Of a DNA stretch of 64,000 nucleotides, positions 19,733 through 27,190 are shown piece after piece. Numbering within the stretch: position 1 is the stretch's first letter; each line of letters opens with the position of its first letter. Origin of the DNA: Opitutaceae bacterium (lineage in GTDB: Bacteria > Verrucomicrobiota > Verrucomicrobiia > Opitutales > Opitutaceae); assembly GCA_019455245.1 (NCBI GenBank), contig JACFMR010000003.1, positions 150,482 through 214,481 of the forward strand, read 5' to 3'. The notes under the pieces are model-generated. The model did not search any database and was not told where the DNA came from. It saw nothing but the letters and a program-made list of their open reading frames with translations. The position numbers and the translations under genes were made by a program.

Positions 19733-19918
19733 TCAGCCGCGGGTACGGGGGCGCAGACCGGCCGACATTTCGGCCTCCGCCCGCTCAATGTTCGCAGCAA
19801 ATGCCTCGGTCATTTCCAGCCGGTCTTCAAGCTGCTGTTCCAGCCAATCGCGTATCTGCCGCATTTCGTCCGGTGAAAGACGACTGAGGGCGGATTCAAT
19901 CTCCTGAACGGTGCTCAT
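19733..19918 (-). CDS. Antitoxin partner of the RelE/ParE toxin
   Basis: 61-residue acidic helical protein (STVQEIESALSRLSPDEMRQIRDWLEQQLEDRLEMTEAF), similar in style to addiction-module antitoxins that start with a VxEIExAIxxLxxDE segment. No ribbon-helix-helix motif is obvious. Its position 9 bp before the toxin and the shared strand are the main support. Confidence 0.85.
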   Translation of the reverse strand: MSTVQEIESALSRLSPDEMRQIRDWLEQQLEDRLEMTEAFAANIERAEAEMSAGLRPRTRG

Positions 19919-19965
19919 GGAAAGGACCCTAACCCAACCGGACCGGGTTTCAACTTTGGATTTGA

Positions 19966-20151
19966 TCAGGCGACGTAATAGAGGGCGGCGCTCACGTCTT
20001 CCTTGGTCAGTTCGGGATAAGTCTACAGAATCCGATCAACGGTGTAGCCGCCGGCGACCAGTCCCAGGATGTTGCGGACCATGATACGCGTGCCGCGAAT
20101 GACGGGCTTGCCCGAACAGATGTTGGGATCGGTGACAATGCGCTCGTTCAT
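19966..20151 (-). pseudogene. DUF433 antitoxin-like gene broken by an amber codon
   Basis: MNERIVTDPNICSGKPVIRG, TRIMVRNILGLVAGGYTVDRIL is the DUF433 signature. After VDRIL a TAG at 20023-20025 stops translation, yet the same frame continues with TYPELTKEDVSAALYYVA, the normal end of the family, up to TGA at 19966. The family usually reads L-A-x-YPxLT here, so a single codon is damaged. DUF433 proteins normally pair with a PIN-like toxin; none is adjacent. Confidence 0.8.
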
Positions 20152-20225
20152 GGCGGAGGAAGCTAGGCCAAACGCGCCGGGGTGCAAGGGCAAGGTTGGA
20201 GGGGGGGGCTGGAAGCAGCAGCCAT

Positions 20226-20510
20226 TTTCGGTCAGGCCCGACTTCGTGGTTCCGCCTGTTACATTCCGCACTCCGCCCTCTGCTTGCCGCGCCGTAGCTG
20301 GATGGGAGCTCAGGCGGGCCTTCCGCTTGCCGATAGTGCATCCCCGCCGCCAGCCGGTGATGCCAAGCTCCCGGAAAATCCGAATCAGCCACCTTGTCGG
20401 GCCGAAGCTTTGCGCGAAGGCCGAAGCTCCGTGCCCGCATCGCCCGCACTGCGGATGCGGGACATCATCTCGGATCGCTTCTGCTTGGTGAAGATATCAG
20501 AGCGCACGGG
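20226..20510 (-). pseudogene. Scrambled remnant of a second vsr gene
   Basis: On the minus strand, SDIFTKQKRSEMMSRIRSAGDAGTEL matches the intact vsr N-terminus, then a 30-base insert and frameshift, then LIRIFRELGITGWRRGC in another frame. Further on, the stretch encoding FSVRPDFVVP (20226-20255) is on the plus strand, i.e. inverted relative to the rest. The C-terminal half with the GCFWHG motif is missing. Its start overlaps the stop of the DUF2075-type gene. Confidence 0.72.
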
Positions 20511-22536
20511 CTCCACACGCCAGCAGGTAATCCGCAATACTGTTGTATCGATCAGATTCTCGCGTCGGGTCCAAACCTGAAAGGTCACCTTGCGGGACGA
20601 AGATAATCATACCACGACGGGCACGTGTTAGCAGAACGCGGTATCCATTCATAGCTATAGCCAGATCCCTGGGTCGCTTTAGCCAACGATCTCCACTAAA
20701 CGCGTATGAAGTCCAGGCGTTGGCTTCTCGACGGAGGTCAAGGTCCCAACAGACAATCGTGTAATCGAGTTCAAGTCCTTGCACCTGGAATTGGTTTTGA
20801 ATAGTTTCTAATGTATTGGATGAGCGAACGTCTCCATCCGGACACAACATCCAATCGGCGATACTCGGCTTAAAGCTCACAAATAGACCTTCGGCAGCAA
20901 GCCGGACGCCCCTGCCTGATCCAATTAAGCCGGCTCGCTCTTCACCTACTCGATGTTTACGTGCCCAATCCTTTGCGTCTGAGAGTCTGCGTGTAAGCCA
21001 AATTGTATCACAAGGCTCCATCGACTTTGCCTCATTTGCCGCCGCGACGGAATTTCCATCGAGAACAGCAGCGGCCCATTTTTCCATACCTAAGTTTCTG
21101 TAATAGCGTAATGCGTGAGGGAGATGCCCACACTCAATTTGCTCACGCAGATTCGGCTGCTCTAGAGCCAAACGTTCGCTGTCGCTGACAAGCTCTAATG
21201 TCGCATCTGATACAACACAGCGCCAACCTCGCTGACTTGCAGCATGAATCCATGCGCCGGCCCCAACCTCGCCGGAATTTATGAATTGGTTATGACCAAT
21301 TAAGGCAACGACAACACAACCTTTGCCATATGAGGTTTCTAGACTTTTCAGAATCAATGCGGCTTCATGGTCATCTAGTTTACTGCGCAGAACCATGCGG
21401 CCTTTCTCATATGTTCTCTGAGCCTCATCGAATACGACTATTCGGCCATCCATAGAACCTGTGCCGGAACCTCGCGCGCCCAAAAACGAATGCGCCTTCA
21501 CGATCTTGAAGGTGGCATTGCTGATCACATGCTTGGCGGATTCTTTCGGGTATCCGGCAAGATTGCCACTCCTCGATTGTCCACGCTTGTAGGACTTTTG
21601 AAGGGCCTTTTGCAGAACCTCCACTAATGGAGAGTTCCCTGTGACAAAAACGGTGTCTTTCTGGTGCTCCCGATCGAAGACGACCTTTAGTCCAAGTAGC
21701 GTTTTGCCGCTGCCCGGTGCGCCTGATATGAAGATAACGCGATTAATTTTATCGTTGGTGCTTTGGCGTATCCAAGAGAGGACCCCTTGTGCGCATCGTT
21801 CGATCAGTTCTGTGGGGGCTGCGTGTGCATGAATCGCCGCAACATCATGCTGACCATACAGCGACAAAGCTGCGTCAAGGATTGTCGAGGACGGTGCGAA
21901 GGGAGCATTCAACCATGCGGCCGCCTCAATTGAGACCGTTCCTCGCCTTGCTCCTAAACTCTCAACAAGAGCTTCAGCTAATTCGGATTTTGAAGATACA
22001 AATGCAGGTCGCGAGATGTGGTGCCACGGTCTAGGCATAAATCCACGTTGCCCGGGCTGTTTCGGCCTTTTCCCGGATTCTGTTTGAACCACAATAGGGA
22101 CGAGAATCACGTGGCTTTGCTCACAGAGCCGTCGGGTTTCGGCATGAAACTCCACCAAATTAACGCAGTAGTTTTCGATCTGGTCAATGTGAGCCTTCAG
22201 TATATCGCCTCGTTTGAATTCCAGAACGGCGACGACACCCTTCCCAAGCAAAATGCAGTCGAGGCGCAGGCCGCGGCGGCGAAGATCGTATTCGAGAACG
22301 ATTGATTCAAAAGCCTCGAGGCATGGCTCTGAAAGGACGGACTGTAGGACCTGAACCTTTCGGCTGAGCTGCTCTTGGAGAGCACTGACACTGGCCTTCC
22401 ATTCTTGATGTTGCTCGGGCTCGATATGCCAACCGTCACGAGCTGCGCGGTCAGACAAACTGGCGACTACGACGCTAGTCTCAGAACTCAGGAACTTCTC
22501 TCTAGGTGAACTATACCATGCTGATCCTGCTGTCAT
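20497..22536 (-). CDS. DUF2075-type ATPase/helicase with PD-(D/E)XK-like N-terminus
   Basis: 679 residues. Residues about 77-108 read LEYDLRRRGLRLDCILLGKG then VVAVLEFKRG: Asp93 and Glu106-x-Lys108 fit a restriction-endonuclease core. The ATPase domain has Walker A ISGAPGSGKTLLG (272-279), Walker B VVFDEAQRTY (370-373), and the C-terminal helicase motifs FQVQGLELDYTIVCWD and YRVLLTRARRGMIIF, typical of DUF2075 (Schlafen-group-3-like) proteins. It is the last gene of a three-gene leftward operon, overlapping the previous gene by 26 bp. Base composition is visibly lower in GC than the rest of the window, which points to transfer. An anti-invader role is inference from domain pairing and context. 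Confidence 0.85.
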   Translation of the reverse strand: MTAGSAWYSSPREKFLSSETSVVVASLSDRAARDGWHIEPEQHQEWKASVSALQEQLSRKVQVLQSVLSEPCLEAFESIVLEYDLRRRGLRLDCILLGKGVVAVLEFKRGDILKAHIDQIENYCVNLVEFHAETRRLCEQSHVILVPIVVQTESGKRPKQPGQRGFMPRPWHHISRPAFVSSKSELAEALVESLGARRGTVSIEAAAWLNAPFAPSSTILDAALSLYGQHDVAAIHAHAAPTELIERCAQGVLSWIRQSTNDKINRVIFISGAPGSGKTLLGLKVVFDREHQKDTVFVTGNSPLVEVLQKALQKSYKRGQSRSGNLAGYPKESAKHVISNATFKIVKAHSFLGARGSGTGSMDGRIVVFDEAQRTYEKGRMVLRSKLDDHEAALILKSLETSYGKGCVVVALIGHNQFINSGEVGAGAWIHAASQRGWRCVVSDATLELVSDSERLALEQPNLREQIECGHLPHALRYYRNLGMEKWAAAVLDGNSVAAANEAKSMEPCDTIWLTRRLSDAKDWARKHRVGEERAGLIGSGRGVRLAAEGLFVSFKPSIADWMLCPDGDVRSSNTLETIQNQFQVQGLELDYTIVCWDLDLRREANAWTSYAFSGDRWLKRPRDLAIAMNGYRVLLTRARRGMIIFVPQGDLSGLDPTRESDRYNSIADYLLACGARAL

Positions 22537-22885
22537 GCACGGAGAAAAACCATGCGTGATGCTGGAGAGCGAATAGAATCCTCCGTATTTCTACTTTCTG
22601 TTGGTTAGCCCGCTCTCGGTCGATCTGCTGCCACCGGGCGAGACATACATCAACGGGCAGAGCGAATTCGTCAGTCGTGATGGCGTCGTCGAAGTCCCGT
22701 TCTCCGTCCAAGAACTGCTGGATTCGGATGAGCTGATTATCGGCGATCTCGCGTTGGGCCTCCAACTTGGTGGCGAATACGACTAGGTAGTCGCCATCGT
22801 AGCAGACGGGCATGGTGCCTTGGAATACCGTAGGGCAAAAGATCGCGAAACCGGAACGAACGGGCAGTTGCCGTTTGGCGGTCAT
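22511..22885 (-). CDS. Conserved-looking hypothetical protein, middle gene of the DUF2075 operon
   Basis: 124 residues, MTAKRQLPVRSGFAIFCPTV, with a compact mixed fold: GDYLVVFATKLEAQREIADNQLIRIQQFLDGERDFDDAITTDEFALPVDV. No domain is recognised. It starts 2 bp after the first gene's stop and overlaps the helicase-like gene by 26 bp, so the three are surely co-transcribed and probably translationally coupled. It has the same low GC as its partners. Confidence 0.75.
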   Translation of the reverse strand: MTAKRQLPVRSGFAIFCPTVFQGTMPVCYDGDYLVVFATKLEAQREIADNQLIRIQQFLDGERDFDDAITTDEFALPVDVCLARWQQIDRERANQQKVEIRRILFALQHHAWFFSVHDSRISMV

Positions 22886-22887
22886 GC

Positions 22888-23136
22888 CTAACCTCCCTGC
22901 ACCTTTATCTGCTGCTCAATCTCTGCGATGATGCGCTCGTAGTGCTGTGCGATTTGGCGGGCTTCGCGTGGATCGCTGCATTCCTCGCAGATGAAGGCGT
23001 CATCGGGATTGAATCCTGATTCGAGATAGTCAGTGGTTTTGCTCCATGCTTCGGCGCGAAGGCGCAGGCCATCCAGCAATTGGCCGACATCGTTGGAGGC
23101 GAGCGTGAGCGAAAATTTCTTCGAACCACCGGTCAT
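22888..23136 (-). CDS. Small hypothetical protein, first gene of the DUF2075 operon
   Basis: 82 residues: FSLTLASNDVGQLLDGLRLRAEAW, GFNPDDAFICEECSDPREARQIAQHYERIIAEIEQQ. The CEEC pair could bind metal but only two cysteines are present. Helix-rich with an acidic C-terminal half; it could be a regulator or a partner protein. Two direct repeats AGTCACA lie 45-70 bp upstream of its start. Confidence 0.7.
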   Translation of the reverse strand: MTGGSKKFSLTLASNDVGQLLDGLRLRAEAWSKTTDYLESGFNPDDAFICEECSDPREARQIAQHYERIIAEIEQQIKVQGG

Positions 23137-23180
23137 CGATGAAGTTTATCCGAATCTCGAACATGACACCACGGACGATG

Positions 23181-23205
23181 AGTCACATTTTTCCGCCAAG
23201 TCACA
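23181..23205. promoter_or_regulatory. Direct repeats upstream of the DUF2075 operon
   Basis: AGTCACA occurs at 23181-23187 and 23199-23205, exactly 18 bp apart, in front of the first operon gene (start 23136). Between them and the start lies a GGATAAAC stretch that could serve as a -10 box on the minus strand. A repressor or activator site is plausible but unproven. Confidence 0.35.
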
Positions 23206-23326
23206 CCCTGGCGTTTCTGCGACAGAGTCCACCACCCGGCCACGTCTACGTCCGTTTGGTTGCAGTGCGTCACGCGGTAAATCAGCCCGGCGTGAAGACC
23301 ATGTGGCACCGCAGCACGTGAAGACG

Positions 23327-23351
23327 GACCGGCCTCGGAGCGGCCGGCTAC
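23327..23351 (-). repeat. GTAGCCGGCC REP-like palindrome, inverted copy
   Basis: Reverse complement reads GTAGCCGGCCGCTCCGAGGC followed by CGGTC; same family as 18953-18977. It lies between the DUF2075 operon and vapC, with GCGGAGGCCGGCG directly after it, also repeated near 18941. Confidence 0.7.
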
Positions 23352-23389
23352 AGCGGAGGCCGGCGCTTGGGCAGAGAGTCAGCGGCAGA

Positions 23390-23791
23390 TCAGCCCAACC
23401 AATGAATTTTGATCTCCTTGGCCAAGGCCTTGAATTCGGGATCACCCGTCACGAGTTCCGCCTTCTGCTCCTTGGCCAGCGCGGCGGCGAATGCGTCGGC
23501 CAGACTGAGCTTGAACCGGGCTTTGAAATCACCCGCCAAGTCGGAAAGGCGGCGGTCGGCGGAATGAAACGCAATGGGCACGGCCGGCAGTTCGCGGGCG
23601 ATCACCGCCCACTGCGCCGCACCGTCCTTGCGCATGACCACGTATTTGACCTCGGCATAATTGACCTCGGTCATGTGCACCGGCGTGTCATGGGCGGCCG
23701 CGGCTTCAAGCAGTCCGGCCACCTGATCGGCCCCCGGCTCGCCGCGCAGGAATGCCAGCAAGGCGTAGCTATCAAGCACCACCGCCGGCAT
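23390..23791 (-). CDS. vapC: PIN-domain toxin (VapC family)
   Basis: 133 residues. Predicted Mg-dependent ribonuclease. Acidic active-site residues appear at AVVLDSYALLAFL (Asp7), MTEVNYAEVKY (Glu), SLADAFAAALAK (Asp) and VTGDPEFKALA (Asp), in the order expected for VapC. The gene overlaps its antitoxin by 20 bp, which couples their translation. Confidence 0.92.
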   Translation of the reverse strand: MPAVVLDSYALLAFLRGEPGADQVAGLLEAAAAHDTPVHMTEVNYAEVKYVVMRKDGAAQWAVIARELPAVPIAFHSADRRLSDLAGDFKARFKLSLADAFAAALAKEQKAELVTGDPEFKALAKEIKIHWLG

Positions 23792-24059
23792 GCCTGCGCT
23801 CCTCCAAGGCTTTTTCCTCCTGTTTGTATTCAGCCCAAGCCTCGGCGAACGGCTTGTCCCCGGGCTTGCGTTTGAGGATGCCGCGCAGGCGGTTGATCGA
23901 GCGGCCTGTGACCGGCTTCAGCAGGATGCCCTCGTCGGTCACCACCACCGAGGCCTTCGTGCCTTCCTCGATTTGGAATTCCCGACGAATTCTGGCGGGA
24001 ATCACCACCTGACCCTTCGTGGTGAATTGAACGGTCACAGACTTGGCGGTGGATATCAT
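23772..24059 (-). CDS. vapB: AbrB/MazE-type antitoxin (VapB family)
   Basis: 95 residues. The N-terminal swapped-hairpin DNA-binding domain reads VQFTTKGQVVIPARIRREFQIEEGTKASVVV, the SpoVT/AbrB signature. The C-terminal helical tail (FAEAWAEYKQEEKALEERR) should wrap the toxin. It is first in the operon, so autorepression is expected; a palindrome and direct repeats stand directly upstream. Confidence 0.92.
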   Translation of the reverse strand: MISTAKSVTVQFTTKGQVVIPARIRREFQIEEGTKASVVVTDEGILLKPVTGRSINRLRGILKRKPGDKPFAEAWAEYKQEEKALEERRHAGGGA

Positions 24060-24072
24060 GGCAATATGAGGA

Positions 24073-24111
24073 TTTCTTAAGAAAAGTAAGACAAGAGAAT
24101 AATGTAAGACA
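24073..24111. promoter_or_regulatory. Candidate vapBC operator
   Basis: A perfect 12-bp palindrome TTTCTTAAGAAA (24073-24084) starts 14 bp before the vapB ATG, followed by direct repeats GTAAGACA at 24086-24093 and 24104-24111, 18 bp apart. The AT-rich patch contrasts with the surrounding GC-rich sequence and fits a promoter with an AbrB-type operator. Confidence 0.5.
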
Positions 24112-24293
24112 TCACGTGTCCCGCAACCTGCGTCGTGCCTTTGATGACAAATTCCATCCCCATGGCATTAGCCCCTATCTATGAGAACTTTGCACCGGCA
24201 GGCGGTGCGTCAGTCGTGCGTGACAGCCATGCATGGCCGAGCCGTAACGTCGGACCGGCAATGGATACGGTAGATTTGAAAAATCGCTTCAAC

Positions 24294-24389
24294 TGTAGCT
24301 GGCCTCGGTGAGGCCGGCCCGGGGTTACCGACCCCGGCTACAGCAAGTTGACCCGTTACCATCGGACCGGCCTCGGCGCGGCCGGCTAC
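24294..24389. repeat. Cluster of three GTAG-headed palindromes
   Basis: GTAGCTGGCCTCGGTGAGGC at 24294 onward on plus, GTAGCCGGGGTCGGTAACCC on minus ending near 24340, and a third copy on minus at 24365-24389. The first two are convergent and close together, as in a REPIN dimer. They belong to the family found at 18953 and 23327. The gap 24060-24732 otherwise shows only other repeats and no gene. Confidence 0.65.
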
Positions 24390-24528
24390 AGCGGAGGCGC
24401 ATTCACCGGCCAGGGTTTTCGTGTCCTTTCGGGTGTTTCGTGGCCAACCTGAATCCGATCCAACACGGATTCCAATCAGCGTGGATCAGCTCAGATTAGC
24501 ATGCCCATCTCTCGCGGGTTTTACAACC

Positions 24529-24553
24529 GGCCGCCCGGGCCGGGCGGCCCTAC
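24529..24553 (-). repeat. GTAGGGC REP-like palindrome
   Basis: On minus reads GTAGGGCCGCCCGGCCCGGG followed by CGGCC, a long GC stem. Same head as 18737, 26967, 27073 and 35727. A GCGTTGAGGGTTCTGCTGTC module follows at 24610, related to those at 11411 and 29930. Confidence 0.55.
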
Positions 24554-24732
24554 CCTTGGCACCGGATTATGGTGCTCATTGCGCCTTTTCGTGGCGATGA
24601 AAGCAAAGCGCGTTGAGGGTTCTGCTGTCCAGCAGAACGCTCCACCCTGCGCTTTTGCACCGTTTTGTGGCCTGCGCTCTCTGCGCCTCCGCGTGAAACA
24701 TCAGGCGGGATCAGGCGATCCCTCCCGACACA

Positions 24733-26865
24733 TCACTTCAGGGCGAGGTCGATGCGCTTGACGGACTTGATCGGCCACTTCGTGACGGTGATGCCCTTGG
24801 CGGAGCGGGATGACACCGGGACCTTGCTGAGGTCAAAGTCGAGCTCGCGCACGCGCGCGCCGCTCCGACCGTCGATCCCGATGTGCACGGCCTGCGGCAT
24901 GGCCTTTTCCGTGGCGGCCACGTCGAGATACACGACCTTGGAGCCTTCGCTCTTGAGCAACGGGTAGAGCTTGTCGCGCGACAGGCCGCCGATCTGGAAC
25001 TTCTTGGCGAAAGCCTTCCCGGTGGCCTTGTCCTGGTAGATCAGGGTGTAGAAGCTCGTGTCGCCGTCCTTCGGCCAGACGGTCACGTGCAGGATGTCGC
25101 GGCCCATGAAAACCTTGTCGCCGACCTTGGAGACCTTGAGCGAGCCGTCGGCCATGAGGCAGAGCACGCTGTCGAGAATGGTGCACTCGGTGACGAACTC
25201 GTGCTGGCGCCAGTTGAGGCCGATGAAACCCTCATCCCGGTTGACGTAGAGGCGCTGGTTGGCGGAGACGACCTCGGCGGCGCTGATCTGCTCGATCTCG
25301 TCGTAGGTGGTGCGGCGCTTGACGCCCTTGCCGAACTTCTCCTGCAGGCGCTCGAACCAGGCGATGGCGTAGGGCACGAGGTGCTTGAGGTTGTGCTTCA
25401 CCTCCTCGATCTCGGTCTCGATCTTCTTGATCTGCTCGTCGGCCTGGAAGCGGTTGTAGGCGGAGATGCGCTTGATGCGGATCTCGGTGAGACGGACGAT
25501 GTCGTCCTCGGTGACCTCGCGGCGCAGCTGCTTGAGGAAGGGCTGCAGGCCTTCGCGGATCTCGGCGAGCACGCTCTCCCATGTCTTGGATTTCTCGATG
25601 CGACGGTAGATGCGCTCCTCGATGAAGATGCGTTCCAGCGAATCCCAGTGCCACTGCTGTTCGAGTTCGCCGAGCCGGATTTCGAGCTCCAGTTTGAGGA
25701 GCTGCACGGTGCGGTCGACGCTGCGGCGCAGGATCTCGCGCACGCCGAGGAAGAGGGGCTTGTCGTGCTCGATCACGCAGGCGGCGGGCGAGATCGCGAG
25801 CTGGCAGTTGGTGAAGACGTAGAGCTGCTGGATGACCTTGTCGGGATCGCTGCCCTGGGGCAGGTGCACGAGAATCTCGACCTTGTCGGCGGTGTTGTCG
25901 TCGACGTGGCGGATCTTGATCTTGCCCTTGGTGTTGGCGGCGAGGATGGAGTCGATCAGCGAGACGGTGTTGGTGCCGTAGGGGATCTCGGTGATGGCGA
26001 GCAGGTATTTGCTGCGGGTCTCGATCTTGGCGCGGAGCTTCACCTTGCCGCCGCGTTCGCCGTCGTTGTATTCGGAAAAATCGGCGATGCCGCCGGTGGG
26101 GAAATCGGGGAAGATGCGGAAGGTTTTTCCCTGCAGGTGATTGATCGCGGCGCGGCAAAGGTCGTTGAAATTGTGCGGCAGGATCTTGGTGGCGAGACCG
26201 ACGGCGATGCCCTCGGCGCCCTCGAGCAGCGTGATGGGGAACTTGGCCGGCAGGGTGACGGGCTCCTTGGCGCGGCCGTCATAGCTGAGCTGCCATTCGG
26301 TGGTCTTGGGATTGAAGAGCACCTCGCGCGCAAAGGGCGTGAGCCGTGCCTCGATGTAACGCGGGGCCGCGGCATCGTCGCCGGTGAGCAGATTGCCGAA
26401 GTTGCCCTGCGGTTCGATCAGCCAGCCGCGTTGCGCGATGGCCACAAGGGCGGCGCCGATCGAGGCGTCGCCATGCGGGTGGAAGCGCATGGTGGCGCCG
26501 ACGACGTTGGCGACCTTGTGAAAGCGGCCGTCGTCCATCTCCCAGAGCGTGTGCAGGACGCGGCGCTGCACGGGCTTGAGGCCGTCGTCGAGGTGCGGCA
26601 CGGCGCGGTCGAGGATGACGTAGCTGGCGTATTCGAGAAACCAGGTGCGGTAATGTTGCGCGAGCGGGGCGTCGCCGGGATCGCCGGCGGCGCGCTTGGC
26701 GGTCTTGCCGGCGCGGCCAGGCACGACGGCCTGCTCCTCGCCCGCGGGATCGGGCGCGGCAGGGGCCGGAGATTCGGCGGGCGCGGGGGTGTCGGCTTCC
26801 GGCGCGGCGTCAAACGCGAGCTCGGGCTGGTCGGCGGGTTTCTTGGCGGATTGCTTCTTGGCCAT
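24733..26865 (-). CDS. parC: DNA topoisomerase IV subunit A (ParC type)
   Basis: 710 residues. Breaks and rejoins DNA during chromosome unlinking. After an Ala/Pro-rich lead of about 60 residues, the core begins YRTWFLEYASYVILDRAVPHLDDGLKPVQRRVLHTLWEM, with MRFHPHGDASIG and the catalytic Tyr in AAAPRYIEARL. The GyrA-box repeats of a full gyrase beta-pinwheel are not evident; the C-terminus is short and ends in basic SVKRIDLALK. It follows parE on the same strand after a 325-bp gap filled with repeats. Confidence 0.93.
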   Translation of the reverse strand: MAKKQSAKKPADQPELAFDAAPEADTPAPAESPAPAAPDPAGEEQAVVPGRAGKTAKRAAGDPGDAPLAQHYRTWFLEYASYVILDRAVPHLDDGLKPVQRRVLHTLWEMDDGRFHKVANVVGATMRFHPHGDASIGAALVAIAQRGWLIEPQGNFGNLLTGDDAAAPRYIEARLTPFAREVLFNPKTTEWQLSYDGRAKEPVTLPAKFPITLLEGAEGIAVGLATKILPHNFNDLCRAAINHLQGKTFRIFPDFPTGGIADFSEYNDGERGGKVKLRAKIETRSKYLLAITEIPYGTNTVSLIDSILAANTKGKIKIRHVDDNTADKVEILVHLPQGSDPDKVIQQLYVFTNCQLAISPAACVIEHDKPLFLGVREILRRSVDRTVQLLKLELEIRLGELEQQWHWDSLERIFIEERIYRRIEKSKTWESVLAEIREGLQPFLKQLRREVTEDDIVRLTEIRIKRISAYNRFQADEQIKKIETEIEEVKHNLKHLVPYAIAWFERLQEKFGKGVKRRTTYDEIEQISAAEVVSANQRLYVNRDEGFIGLNWRQHEFVTECTILDSVLCLMADGSLKVSKVGDKVFMGRDILHVTVWPKDGDTSFYTLIYQDKATGKAFAKKFQIGGLSRDKLYPLLKSEGSKVVYLDVAATEKAMPQAVHIGIDGRSGARVRELDFDLSKVPVSSRSAKGITVTKWPIKSVKRIDLALK

Positions 26866-26966
26866 TTACGAAAGGAAGGAGGGGTTAACCACTGATTGCA
26901 CAGAGGGACACGGATGCAGTTGTGAAAGGCTTATTGGGAATTACCCATGGAAGTGACGCTGCGCTG

Positions 26967-27089
26967 GTAGGGCGGGACCGCTGGGCCCGCCGAACCGCAC
27001 ACGCGGCGCGCCCGGCCTGCCCTCCGTCTTGTCCGCCATAGCCTTGGCGACGGCGGAAGCCTTGGCGAAGGCGGGCGGTCGCGCCCTAC
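26967..27089. repeat. Pair of GTAGGGC repeats in inverted orientation between parE and parC
   Basis: GTAGGGCGGGACCGCTGGGC plus CCGCC on plus at 26967-26991, and GTAGGGCGCGACCGCCC on minus at 27073-27089. They face each other across about 80 bp (a REPIN-like arrangement). GACACGGATG/ATCCGTGTC sequences flank the pair at 26905 and 27165. Nothing coding is seen in 26866-27190. Confidence 0.6.
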
Positions 27090-27190
27090 CTTTACGCCCC
27101 GGTCGTCTCTACTTTTGTCAGTTTCACTAACCATGGCTACAGGTTGAATTGATCCGTGCGCATCCGTGTCATCCGTGGTGAGAAACGGGT

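Noticed and set aside
18953..24389. CRISPR-like array from repeated GTAG palindromes
   Set aside because: Copies are kilobases apart, in both orientations, with no regular spacers and no cas genes.
24883..26895. 670-codon open frame on plus, opposite parC
   Set aside because: Antisense shadow of parC with repetitive Leu/Val/Gly/Asp composition.
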